NCBI GenBank assembly: GCA_013399855.1
Contig: VXAY01002481.1
Coordinates: forward strand, 106,441 to 170,440
Source: Oxyruncus cristatus
Taxonomy: Eukaryota; Chordata; Aves; Passeriformes; Cotingidae
Length of the DNA stretch: 64,000 nt
Direction of reading: 5' to 3'
Shown here one piece after another: positions 1 to 10,520 of the stretch (the first letter of the stretch is position 1; each line of letters begins with the position of its first letter). The translations under genes and the position numbers were made by a program. The notes under the pieces were generated by a model. It was not told the origin of the DNA. It was given only the letters and a program-made list of their open reading frames with translations, and did no database searches.

Positions 1-546
1 TTATTGAGTTTGGGGGTGTATAAAAACCCCGCTGGATGTTCCCAAAAGGATGACAAAGCAGAAATCGGAATTGGGTTTGTTCTGTGAGGCTGCTGCTTAT
101 TTGCTCTGGCAGGGAAAATGTGTCCCTTAAATCTGTGTGAGAATTCTGAGTCGGTTCTCAATAGGCTGAAAGGGATTAAATCCTTCTCCCTCTTCCCCTC
201 CTTTTAAGGTGTGAGCTTTGCTTTTATTTATGTGTCACTTATATACTGAAGAGAAGTAATTTTTTATGCCCAGTAGAGGGGTTTGGTGGCTGTTTCCTCC
301 AAGGTCATCCCTATTTCAGTTTACCACTCTTCAAAGTTAGAAGGATATTTAACTTTTCTTCAGCAATTCCAACACAAGCTTCGCTTCCCATAATATTATC
401 CATAGGTCTGATCTTCTCCCCTGTGCTCCCACAGCCTGGGAGGCTCCACGGTTACAACATTCCCAAGGAATTCCCGGGTTTATTTTGAGGGGTTTGTTTC
501 TGTTATTCAGAATTACTGATACCTTGTTGTTTTTTTTTCCTCCTAG
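1..546 (+). other. MBD5: MBD5 intron (3' part)
   Basis: The window opens inside an intron of MBD5. It ends in a polypyrimidine tract and CTAG acceptor directly before the first recognisable MBD5 exon. I see no further coding exon or repeat family in this stretch. Confidence 0.8.
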
Positions 547-622
547 AAATGGAAAGCTAAATAACCATTTAGAAGCTGCTATACACGAGGCCATGAGTGA
601 ACTAGACAAAATGTCTGGGAAT
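547..622 (+). CDS. MBD5: MBD5 penultimate coding exon
   Basis: MBD5 is a methyl-CpG-binding-domain family protein of the nucleus that associates with the PR-DUB histone H2A deubiquitinase. Dosage loss causes a human neurodevelopmental disorder. This exon encodes about 25 residues of the conserved C-terminus, beginning [20 protein letters not shown] and ending in MSGN. A T-rich tract and TAG acceptor precede it, and the donor is AAT/GTAAGT at 623. The first base completes a codon from an upstream exon outside the window, and the exon ends on a codon boundary, matching the phase of the next exon. Identification rests on recall of the MBD5 C-terminal sequence. The MBD and PWWP domains lie upstream, outside the window. 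Confidence 0.95.
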
Positions 623-2843
623 GTAAGTCCCTTTTCCTCGGCAATCCTCTCCTTTTCCTCCGTCCCTGCGCGTGTCCGTGAGGGAGGGCTGGCTTGGGGT
701 GCTTCCTCACAGGTTTTGGTTCTATTTCCTTAAATAATGTGGAATTTTTAACGCTTCTCCTGCACTAAAAGGCAGTTTGCAAATGTCTGATAGTTCTGAA
801 AAATGGGAGAAGTCGTAGAATTTTAGTTGCATTGCCAGTTTTATTACTTTTGATTTCCATGTGGAGCCTGCTAATATTGGGATCAGTTCCAGTCCCATCC
901 ATATTCCGGGGGGCTGGAATAAAAATCAGGGTCATTTGTTTCTCAGTTTGAGTAGAAACCACCTTTGAAAGGATCATTCCTTGCATGTAAAACTCTTGGA
1001 ATAAAGTTTTCCTCACGGGAAATCAAAGATATTGCCCTGAAAGGTAAGTTCTGAAAAAGGGTGTTTCTAATATCACATCCAACAGTGGGTTTTCTGCAAT
1101 AATTCACTGGTATTCTCTCAGTCCAGAAGCTTTCTGATGCATAATTTAGTTTATATGATGTCCTCATCTTCGTGTTTAATTGCGGTTTCATTGGAGCCCA
1201 CTTAAAAATTTAAAAATAAAAAAAAAAAATCTACCACAGCACGTGCAACCTCCCAGATCTTATAATTAGTAATTAATTATTCAAATAATTAATTATAGCA
1301 TGTTTGAACACGGGGGATGAAAGGTCTTTTTGCTGATACTCAGTGCTCAGGACTGAAGATGTGTGTACACTGTGTGCTTGGAAGTGAGGGTGGGAGCTTC
1401 TGGAGTATAAAAAAGGAAATTTTATATATATTTATATATATATATGCATAGATAAGAATATTCTTTTTTCTTTATATGTATATAACATGTGTTATATATA
1501 TTATATGTATTAAATCTGTGCATATATAAGAATAGAGATTTTTTTCTTTGTTTATATTTATATATAATGTGTATTATATATCTAATCTTTATAGATACAA
1601 TAATAACTGCAGAACAGAGCTGAGTTCAGAGCCACCAAGGAATAATAAATAAGTTTTTCGGTAGCTTTTAGTGGCTGCTGGAAGTAAGAACAAAATCAAA
1701 TGTTTTGCTCAAAGTTCTGAATTTTAGAAACTGGGATTGAGGTTTGATTTAGAACAAGGGGTGTTTGCCTCCTGTCTTTGGAAGGACCAGGAAAGCAGGG
1801 TCTGACTGGGGGTCTGTTTCAGTGAAATCAGGGATATGGGGTCGGGCTGGACCATCCTGCTGACACCTTTTCCATGTGTAAATCCAGGCTCACGGGAAGC
1901 TGCTGTGCATTGTCACTGCTGCAGGTGGATTTGCTGAGCTGGGGGCTCTGTCACACCGAACTGGTGCACCTGAGTGTCAGTGCGGCATCTTGATTTATGT
2001 TTGAATTATCTGGGCACGGAACTCGTGCTCAGGCCTCATTTTCATGAAGATTATCATTCCTAGAAACACTCCCAGGAATCAGCACTTCTCTTTTTAGTGA
2101 CTTGCATTTTTTTTTCCAGCTCCTGCAGCTCAGGCGTCAGTCAGTTTGAGCAGGGAAGCGTGTGGGCTCGTCAGCTGCGGGAGGGATTCCTGCTGGCAGA
2201 GCCCGTGCAGAGGCAGGGAATGGCAGGGGGCTGCAGGAGCTGGGAAGGGCCCGGGAAGTGCTGAAGGATCGGATCCTGCTCTTGGGAAGCTGCAGCTGCC
2301 GCCGACAGATGGTGGTGGAATTCCACACCAGGCCCCAGCCTCCCTCCTCCTCCTCCTCTCCCACTTGTTTTCTCCCGGTGGAAAACTGTTTTGCTCTCAG
2401 ATCAATCCAGCACTTGGCTCAGAGTTGAGTGTTTCCTTTTAAACATGGGACGAGGAGTTTGCTGGTGATTCCTTAATGACACAACAGCCCTGGCTTGGGC
2501 TGCCCTGGTGTTCCCTGGCAGCAGCATTTCCTCACCGCCTGCTCTCCCCTTTATGGCTCTTGTCTCGACAGGGTCTCCAGGTTTGTCTCTGGGCATCTGG
2601 CAGAATTGCAGTCTGAGCCTCAGGTCCCGGTTATGTGGTTTCCCAACCACTGCAGCTGGTTTGGGATGCGGCATCAACCTTTTCCTCCCGGTTCCTCCAA
2701 GTTCCTGAAGCTGCTTTAGTCGAGGCTCCTGTGCAGCTGGGACATGGGAAGCCCTGTTCCCTCACAGCCCCTCAGTCACCCCGTAGCTCACTGACCCCTC
2801 TGCCCGCTGTCCTTGGCTAACTTGTGAATATACTTATTTTTAG
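623..2843 (+). other. MBD5: Last MBD5 intron
   Basis: A 2,221-bp GT-AG intron between the last two MBD5 coding exons. It contains an AT-rich microsatellite (about 1419-1580) and a GC-richer stretch at about 2130-2800. The open frames in the latter show no splice logic or family similarity, and I see no nested gene. Confidence 0.85.
1415..1582. repeat. AT-rich (TA)n-type microsatellite
   Basis: Interrupted TATATA runs with ATGTGTTATATA variants occur in two similar blocks. Each block follows a TTCTTTTTTCTTTATAT-like segment, which suggests a short internal duplication in addition to slippage. Confidence 0.8.
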
Positions 2844-2915
2844 GTCCACCAAATCCCGCAGGGAGACAGACAAGTGAAGCCTCCAAAACTCAAGAGGAGG
2901 AAGATCTCTAGATAA
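2844..2915 (+). CDS. MBD5: MBD5 terminal coding exon (C-terminus and stop)
   Basis: This exon encodes the last 23 residues of MBD5 and TAA at 2913-2915. It starts with VHQIPQGDRQ and ends with a very basic KLKRRKISR tail. A TTTTTAG acceptor precedes it, and its phase (0) fits the exon ending at 622. The Lys/Arg-rich end resembles a nuclear localisation signal, which is an inference. Only the C-terminal roughly 48 residues of this long protein (close to 1,500 residues in mammals) are in the window. Confidence 0.95.
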   Translation, partial: VHQIPQGDRQVKPPKLKRRKISR

Positions 2916-3227
2916 CATTGAATGTCTTTGTTACTGGTCCAGTGCTTGTGGAAGTGAACACTGAGTCCATCTGTAGGTATTGCTCTAGGCTGGTACATCG
3001 CTATTTATGTGGGGACAGCTCGATGCCAGCGGGGCACACGCCGGGCAGTGGGACAAGATTCGGGATGATCAGGAGGGATAAAAGTTGCTGGAGAAGCCAA
3101 TCAGAAATCTGGAATGGTTGCAGTAACAATGTCAGATGATTACTGAAAAAATTTTTTTTTTTTTTCTATGATACTAAAAATTGTGATTATAAGAAATAGT
3201 CCAAATGTTTCTGAGAAATTTTCCTTG

Positions 3228-3275
3228 TGTATATAGATAATACAGAATTTCCTGGTGATATCTGAACTGTAAATA
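3228..3275 (+). promoter_or_regulatory. Two Pumilio response elements in the MBD5 3' UTR
   Basis: TGTATATA at 3228-3235 and TGTAAATA at 3268-3275 both match the UGUANAUA consensus bound by PUM1/PUM2, which repress or destabilise mRNAs. They are about 310-360 bases after the stop and upstream of the first poly(A) signal, so every 3' UTR isoform would carry them. Confidence 0.6.
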
Positions 3276-3403
3276 TTGTACAATATTGTCATGTACAAGC
3301 GTACCTAATGCACACTTTATCTTTTATTGTACAAAAAATAGTGTACAAAATTCTTTGGTTTCTATTGAGTACACATACAAGAGACTACCAGTGTAAAGTG
3401 ATA

Positions 3404-3409
3404 AATAAA
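3404..3409 (+). terminator. Proximal MBD5 poly(A) signal
   Basis: A canonical AATAAA lies about 490 bases after the stop and is followed within 50-60 bases by a GU/U-rich element (GCTGTTTTTGTATT). This is the expected arrangement for cleavage near 3425-3435 and a short 3' UTR isoform. Confidence 0.6.
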
Positions 3410-4830
3410 AATACAGCCTAAATGCTTTTATATGATAATGTAAAAGATGCTGTTTTTGTATTTAACAGCAGAGAGAAGGCATGATTATGTAATACCTTAA
3501 TTCTGACATCCCCTTCACGCCACTGAGTGTTCATGGATCCCGTGTGTTGGGAATGAACCTTGCCCGGAGGTCCTGTGCTCCACTCAGGTCCCCGCAGGAG
3601 AGTGCAGATTCCTCATGGGATGTGGGATCACAGCTCGGATGGAGAATTCAAAGGCTGCAGCCATCGGTTGCTTTTGCTTTCCGTAGCTTTTCCAGTAGGA
3701 TGCTGTAGGTTTGGTTGCAAAGGAATAGTGGGAGGCCTGTTTTAGTCAAACATTTCTGTAGGTGAGGTCTCAGAGCCACCTGAGGAAGTAACCAGTCAAT
3801 ACCCCCCAGTAGCATTGACACCCCCTCCCCCCGAGATCATTAATTAGCTGAAATTCTCTGACTTCGTTAACCTGGCGGGGGGCAGAGGCCCTGCTCTGAG
3901 AAGGGATCAGTGTCGAGGGCAGTTGGTTTGGCAGTAGAAGGGAAGGGCAGTGCTCTGGAAAAGGTAATCCCAGTATCCATCCCTCAGTATTAAAACACAA
4001 AAAAGAAGTTAAGGGGGGCTTACAAAAACTTATTAGCAGCAGTGATTTTTATCAGTATTATGTAACATATCAGATTTATTTTATTTAAGAAGAATTATTT
4101 ATACCATTAACAGATTCTTATATATATTAATGTGGCTGAAATGCGCAGGTTAAATCTATTAACCAAATTATTTATGTTATATTAAGTGAGAAATGTGAAA
4201 CATATGTAGAAAAAAGAAGAAATTAATACACTACAGATTTAAAAGTCTAAAGCTATGAGCCATTGTAAACTTAACCAACGGGAGTGTAGCACAACATTCT
4301 TTCCATTGGCTTTCATTTTTCTTTCTCCCCACGGATGGTGGGGATGGTGAGGGGAGCCGTGGCCTCCTCAAGGCTTCCTGGGATAGTTCTGCTCACCATT
4401 CCTGTCCCGGGGTGGAGTCCTTCATCCGGGATCACCACTTACCTCAGATTCCCGTCCCCCCGGACTCCCAGTGTCGCTCCCTAGTGAGGACTGGCAGCGA
4501 TCAGCTCCCTGGGGGCTCCAGGGCGCCAGGATCCCACCTCCTTGCTCCTGTCCCAGGTCCCACGGTGTGTGCTGAAGGAATGACCCCGAGGATGATGATT
4601 CCCTGGGCTGGGCTCCCACGTTCCCGGGCACGCAGCACCTACCTCTGGGCTCCTCCGGGCTCGTCCCCTCCGGCCCGGGCGGGACCCCGCGGCTCCCCGG
4701 GGCAGCTCCACGGCCCCGCTCCGTTGGGGTCCCATTCCCGCTGTTTTGGGGTGCAGTGGCTCCCGTTTTTCCGTCCCGCGTCGCTCCGGTCGCCAGTGTC
4801 ACTTGGGCGTGTCCTGAGCCCCTGCTGCCT

Positions 4831-4924
4831 TCCATCCCGTCCCATCCCATCCCATCCCATCCCATCCCATCCCATCCCATCCCATCCCATCCCATCCCAT
4901 CCCATCCCATCCCATCCCATCCCA
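4831..4924. repeat. (CCCAT)n pentanucleotide microsatellite
   Basis: About 17 near-perfect tandem CCCAT units follow one CCCGT variant. Because five is not a multiple of three, the array translates as Ser-His-Pro-Ile-Pro repeats in every + frame and as Gly-Trp-Asp-Gly-Met on the other strand. The open frames spanning it are artefacts. Confidence 0.97.
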
Positions 4925-5381
4925 GAGCTGTGTCCGGTGCTCCTCGAAGTGTTTAGGTCTGTGCTTCCCGGTGTTTCCCTCCCCATCCGTAGCTCCTGGG
5001 AGGGTTTTCCGTGGCCCCATTCCCTCGGTGGCTGACGGCGGTGCTGGGGGGGCAGGAGTAGTTTGCTTTCAGTCCAGGCCGATTTTTTCCCTCCTCTCTT
5101 GCCGAGTTTTCCTGGTTCCGTGTAAGCAGTTCCTGTAAATATCGTGAGCGTTACAGGTCGTGCAGTGTTGTGACATTTTCAAAAAATGTTGCACCGACTT
5201 TACAATTAAAAATACTGGTCACTCATACTTGAATTTTGCCCATAGAGCCATTTCTTTCTCTTTGCATTAAAGCATAATCTACTTTTTTGACAGAGGCCCA
5301 ACCCTTCTCTTTCTATCTTATTATTTTTTTGTTTAAGAAATCTCTATTTTTTCTAATAGAAGACTTAAAAAAAGGAAAATT

Positions 5382-5501
5382 TAAAAAAAAAAAAAAAAAA
5401 GAAAAATACTTTTTGCCTACTTTCTAATTTAAGAGAGAATTCTTTTATTTAAAAGGGGGGGGGGGGGGGAAAAAAAGGAAAAAAAAAAAAAAAAGAAAAA
5501 A
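5382..5501. repeat. Homopurine A- and G-tracts
   Basis: Runs of A (about 18 bases ending near 5400), G (about 15 bases near 5455-5469) and A again (5470-5501) lie within the putative MBD5 3' UTR. Further A-tracts occur at about 5906-5960 and 6269-6300. These tracts can prime oligo-dT artefactually and are hard to assemble. Confidence 0.85.
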
Positions 5502-6409
5502 TGCTCCATTGTGGCAAGTGAAACACCACTTTGTTTGTCATTAATATGGCACAATCACCCCAAAGTGAAGTGGCTGAGAACAGCGAGCCCGCGGCGTCGA
5601 TCAGGACCTCGGTAGATTTTAGGGAACGACGTGATTCCTTGAGGATGTAAAAGTGTTACGTATTCTTGTCTATTTATTTATTTATTTATGATGCTTTCTT
5701 TTTGCTGAGTGGGTGACAATGTGGTTGAGTCATTCGGGTGACGTTCAAATTAAAGGAGATAATTCCTCTTTCTGTTATGGTGCGTTTTGTGAACACCATA
5801 AACGGAACAACTTTTCCTTTATCCCAATGGATTTTCTTCGTGTTCTGACAGAAAACCTTTGGCTGGTGTCAGCTGCAAAAATAAAATCCACAGAGTTGGA
5901 AAATTAAAAAAAAAAAACCAAACAAAAAACAAGCAAAGAGCAAAAAAAAAAACCCAAACAAAGAAACCCACCCCACCTCTGATGTCCCGAGTCTGTTTTC
6001 CTCACAGTCTAAGGTTTTAGGGGTTAAAAGGAACTTAAAATTTAAAGGTCTTTCCTCAATCAGCTTTGCAGAAGGTTTCTAAGTGATGTGATATCCTTTT
6101 GGAGTCCCTGAGTTTGATGGTCTAGAGATATTAGAGGGCTCGTGGTGGACTGAATTACCTTAGGACTGGTACCTTTCTTAGCTACAGTTTGTATTTTGCT
6201 ATGTAGGGTTGTAATGTGAGAATTCCAGAAGAGCCGTAGCATAAAAGTGCTTTTCTATTTTTTAAAGAAAAAAAAGGAAAAGAAAAAAAAAAAAAAAAGA
6301 ACCCATTCTAGTCTTACTAAGAATTAGAGGATTTTTTTAATATCAGTTTTGTAATTTTTTGATAAAGTTGTCAATATTATGATTAAATCACCAGAAAAAA
6401 CAGTTCCTG

Positions 6410-6860
6410 TGCTGTTCTCTTCGGGGCAGGGGCTCCGTGTTCCGATGGCTTCGCACGGGGCCACCGTGGGACGCCCGGCCTTAAACAGGGCAGCTGTGGC
6501 AGGTTGAGCAGCAGCCCAGGAGTGCTGAGGGCCGTGTAGGGGCCAGAAGGCCGAGTGTGCCCACGGCTGACCCTGAAAAGCCCCTGGCTGGGCCTGGCCG
6601 CGGAGGTGCTGCCAGCGGCTGCGGCGTCCGACGGGTAAGTGGAGGGAGCCGGTGGCTGCGGGAGCTCCTGCTCACATGACACATCCCAGGGACGGATCCA
6701 CCCAAAGCACCCCCATCCCACCCCTCGCTCTGCTGTTCCCACCACGCTGAACTCAACATCCGTGTTGCGGGAGCCCCCCAAGATCCCGAAGGCACCAACG
6801 GGTCGTTTGGTTCGATATTCCCTGCGAGGAATTCCCCCTCGGTTCACTCCGGGGGCGAAT
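6410..6860. other. GC- and CpG-rich patch near the end of the MBD5 unit
   Basis: The patch is rich in CpG compared with the AT-rich sequence on both sides. It includes a strong donor-like GGTAAGT at 6634-6640 on the + strand. It could be a GC-rich 3' UTR segment, an orphan CpG island or an unannotated promoter. Open frames on both strands here show no recognisable protein. Confidence 0.4.
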
Positions 6861-6885
6861 CGGTGCTGCAAAAACACTTCGAGGC

Positions 6886-6911
6886 TTTAATAAAGTCCTG
6901 CCAAAAATAAA
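6886..6911 (+). terminator. Distal MBD5 poly(A) signal pair
   Basis: AATAAA occurs at 6889-6894 and again at 6906-6911, the last cluster before the intergenic region. It is a plausible distal end of MBD5. Only transcript data can say which signal is used. Confidence 0.45.
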
Positions 6912-7319
6912 TTTCTCAGCTGTAGCTGAGGGGTTTCCAGGGATCTGCCAGACCAGCCCACCAAGTGTTTCTGCCCCGCTCCTGGTGTCTCTGGTTATCC
7001 TTGTGCTCCCAAAATATTCCCACCAGCCACCTCTGGTTTAACCTGGACTGGTGATCCCTTCTATTAGCTTTGCATTTGAAAGTCCAGCAGTGGGAAGTCA
7101 GAACCACCCCCCCCGGGCTCATTTCTCTGTGCCAGGTTTTACAGTTGATCCCTTAAAAGCCATTTTTGTTGTTGCTTGAAAAAAAAAAAACAAACCCAGA
7201 GTTTAAAATGGAAGATTTGATTTGAAATGTCCCCTGCGAAAGATTCCATCTGTCAGGAGAAGTGTTGTAATTGTCATCCCAACAGAAGTTGAGGGGTTAG
7301 GATTTAGAACAGGAAACAA

Positions 7320-7361
7320 ATCTATCTATCTATCTATCTATCTCTATATATATATATTTAG
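7320..7361. repeat. (TCTA)n then (TA)n microsatellite
   Basis: About six TCTA units run directly into an alternating TA tract. Confidence 0.9.
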
Positions 7362-8167
7362 AATCTTTCTTTACCTATTTTGGAAAAGGTCTGGGAAACG
7401 GGAAGGGGGTTGATGTACTTAAACGGGATGAAGTGGGGCGGAGAAGGAAGAGCAGGAGCATCCTCACATATTCCTGTGTCCAGGTCCCAGGAAAGCAGTG
7501 GCACAGGCTGACGCAAGTCCAGGAGAAGCACTGTCACTGGTGTTTCAGAATTCCAGGCAGGAATGGATCCCAGTGAGGGAATGATCTTGGGCTCGGCTGG
7601 GAACGGAGCTAAGCCAGGTACAGAGTGGGATGGGGAGCAAAGGCTTTTCCAGCCACATCCACATCCAGGTCCGTGCTGCAGGTAAGTCCTTTGGACACCA
7701 GTAATTCCCTAAAAGGAAGAAGAAATGGAATAAATATGGAAGAATAAATACTTTGGGTTCAAAAATACACACAGTTCATACCGGGCTGGTTTCAGCACAT
7801 GGACATGGGGGGGTTTCAGAGTCTGTGCTGTGAAGACCCAACTTTTCAGACAGAAAACAAGTTTATGGGGTGGACACGTTCTTAATCCTGCTTCACAAGT
7901 TCCCATCTCATCAAATCACAATCATTTCAGGCATCTTTCAAAGAGAAGCAATTCCCAACTCCTGATAGAAACACCGCTCATTTGCAGTTCCAGGAAAATC
8001 ATTTCTTGCTCCTCTCACTGATTTTTCTCCAGGGACAGAAAAAGTCATAAAAAGAACACAAAAATTATTGGGGTTTAGCATTATCTTTCTCAATTGTGGG
8101 ATAGAACTCTCTGCTTCTGAGGAAAAAGGGAAGATTCACCCCTGAAAAATGAGGGGAGACTTTTTTC

Positions 8168-8562
8168 TTATCCTATCCTATCCTATCCTATCCTATCCTA
8201 TCCTATCCTATCCTATCCTATCCTATCCTATCCTATCCTATCCTATCCTATCCTATCCTATCCTATATCCTATCCCTATCCTATCCTATCCTATCCTATC
8301 CTATCCTATCCTATCCTATCCTATCCTATCCTATATCCTGTCCTATCCCATCCTATATCCTGTCCTATCCCACCCTATCCTATATCCTGTGCTATCCTAT
8401 CCTGTCCTGTCCTATCTTATCTTTTATCCTATCCTATCCTATATCCTACCCTATCCTTTCCTGTCCTATCCTATCCTATCCTATCCTATCCTATATCCTA
8501 TCCTATCCTATATCCTATCCTATCCTATCTCCTATCCTGTCCTGTCCTATCCTGTGCTGTCT
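8168..8562. repeat. (CCTAT)n pentanucleotide array
   Basis: Tandem CCTAT units extend for nearly 400 bp. They are pure for about the first 100 bp, then interrupted by ATATCC, CCTGT, CCCAT and CTTAT variants. The interruptions become denser toward the 3' end, as expected for an ageing array. An open frame of Ile-Leu-Ser-Tyr-Pro repeats crosses it and is an artefact of the period. Confidence 0.98.
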
Positions 8563-8659
8563 TTCATTTGTTGATGTGACCAAAAGGAGAATCTGGAGTT
8601 CCCACACTTGGTCTCATCCGTCTGAACAGTTTCATCAACCAAAATAACAAATAGGAGAT

Positions 8660-8886
8660 CACAGGTGGGATATTGGGAAGGGATTCCTGGCTGGGAGGGT
8701 GGGGAGGCCCTGGCCCAGGTTGCCCAGAGAAGCTGTGGCTGCCCCTGGATCCCTGGGAGTGTCCAAGGCCAGCTTGGACGGGGTTTGGAGCAACCTGGGC
8801 TGGTGGAAGGTGTCCCTGCCCATGGCAGGGGGTGGGATGGGCTGGGCTTTAAGGTCCCTTCCCACCCAAACCAGTCTGGGATTCAA
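8660..8886 (+). mobile_element. CR1 LINE 3' fragment
   Basis: The sequence follows the CR1 3' untranslated consensus in sense orientation: CCAGAGAAGCTGTGGCTGCC, then GGAAGTGTCCAAGGCC-like, then GGTGTCCCTGCCCATGGCAG, then AAGGTCCCTTCC. The CR1 coding part is absent, as is usual for these 5'-truncated copies. Confidence 0.93.
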
Positions 8887-10361
8887 CAAAGAAACCTCCC
8901 TAAGGAAAAGGCAGGGAAGTGGGAGAGGGAGCAGAGCCCACAGGCCCACACAGGCACCTCCTGCTTCCCAAGGTGTCACAGTAAGTGCTGGGAAAAACCT
9001 GGTGCTGCCCAAACCTTTGCCATGAACGACTTGGTTATGGCAGAATGAGAAAAAAACAGACTAAAGTGTTAGAAATCAAATAAATAAACACAGTAATTTT
9101 TTAAAAAATACATTTTAAAAATGAGGACAAACTTAGGAGATTTATGGAAGTACAAGTTTGGTATTTGCAACCCTAAAAATTAAATAAAATAGGACAATAA
9201 CTTTTATAAAACTGCTTATGAAGTCCTTCCTTAGCACCCACTGGGACCAGTTTCTGTACAGGTGCTGGATCCAGATGTGGCTTCCAACACCTTTTATCTG
9301 CAGGACAGGAGCAGTGGGAGTGGGAGTGTCCTGCCAGCACCTCATTTGCATCCGTACGGAAAGTAAGGTGGAACGAGCGTGTCCTGAAGTGAGACACACG
9401 TAGGCATGGAAACACATGTCCAACATGTGATCCTTGTTAAAATACTTGGAATAGTTGTGGGGGAATTAGGCTGAAGCCCAGTAATGGTGCAAATTAAATC
9501 TGTGACAGGCGAAGAGTCCTGGCGGGGGCAGTTTTAAGCTGGGGTTAGCTGAACACAGAACCGAGTTTTGCGGAGTAACAACAGGATATCTGCATCTGTT
9601 AGAAGTGCTGGGCTTTGCTAAGAGCAGAACTAACACCACTGAGGGATGTAAGACAGGCAGCAAAGCCCAGCAGGCAGCAAATTCTGAATTATTCAACGCA
9701 AATGTCAAGTTTTAGGAGCGACTGTGGATGTAAATCTCCTTTTGAAAGGCTGAGCGTTGCCATTAAGCAACTCCATATGACGCTGCATCTGCCGGATTTC
9801 TTTTATATCATTTTATTTTTATGTGTACTGGGGAAAAGGATTGGGAATTTCCACGTTCAGATCTTAATAGCATCATTTCCCCAACTTCTGTTGTCTGTTG
9901 ATTGAGTGTTTGGCGAAGGGATGATTATTTCTGGCAGAGGTTAAATCCGTACCCGGCTTCCCAAGCCGCGAGTCTTCAAATGAAAATGGGATTTTGAGGA
10001 GAACTTTTATTTTACCATGTGTTGACCCCAAGTTGAATTCCTTGGGAAGATGGGAAGAGGGAGGAGGTGCCCATTATGGGAGCCTGTGCCGGAGGACTCC
10101 CATCCCCTCCACACAATCAATCTCTCCAAGTATTTCCACAGCTCTCATTATCCCCGGTGCCTCCAGGATAAGAAGCCGAGAACAATCACCCATTGTCACT
10201 TTATGAAGGAACTTTTTCATCTTCCTTCCCCAAAGACTGAATTGTTAATTAAGTAAATTAAAATTAATTACGGAGCGTGTACGACAAGATGTTATCGCGT
10301 CTGTGCCCCGAACTGAGCTCCCTCTGCCGCGCCGGCACGCTCGGCCTCCATGGAATCGTGG

Positions 10362-10520
10362 AACGGTGGGACGGCAGGGAATGGCTTTAAACTGAAAGAT
10401 GGTAGGATTAGATGGGATATTGGGAAGGAATTCCTGGCTGGGAGGGTTGGGGACGCCCCGGCACAGGTTGCCCAGAGAAGCTGTGGCTGCTCCTGGATCC
10501 CTGGAAGTGTCCAAGGCTTC
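10362..10520 (+). mobile_element. CR1 LINE fragment lacking its 3' end
   Basis: It aligns by eye to the same CR1 region as the 8.7-kb copy, from the TGGGATATTGGGAAG motif to GGAAGTGTCCAAGG. It then breaks abruptly into unrelated AT-rich sequence, so its 3' terminus has been lost by deletion or rearrangement. Confidence 0.9.

Larger units (their letters stand above)
2916..6911 (+). other. MBD5: Probable MBD5 3' untranslated region
   Basis: No coding exon follows the MBD5 stop. The AT-rich stretches at 2916-3480, 4010-4310, 5090-5320 and 5500-5900 have the U-rich character of vertebrate 3' UTRs. Poly(A) signals occur at 3404-3409 (short form), about 5880-5885, 6889-6894 and 6906-6911. A roughly 4-kb UTR ending near 6.9 kb would suit MBD5, whose mammalian mRNA has a long 3' UTR. 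The exact end is inferred. GC-rich insertions interrupt the region at 4320-5060 and 6410-6860. Confidence 0.55.

Noticed and set aside
4412..5035. A 207-codon open frame with His-Pro-Ile-Pro repeats
   Set aside because: The repeat section is the CCCAT array. The flanks are GC-rich noncoding DNA after the MBD5 stop, and no protein family is recognisable.
8149..8574. A 141-codon open frame of Ile-Leu-Ser-Tyr-Pro repeats
   Set aside because: A pure consequence of the CCTAT microsatellite.
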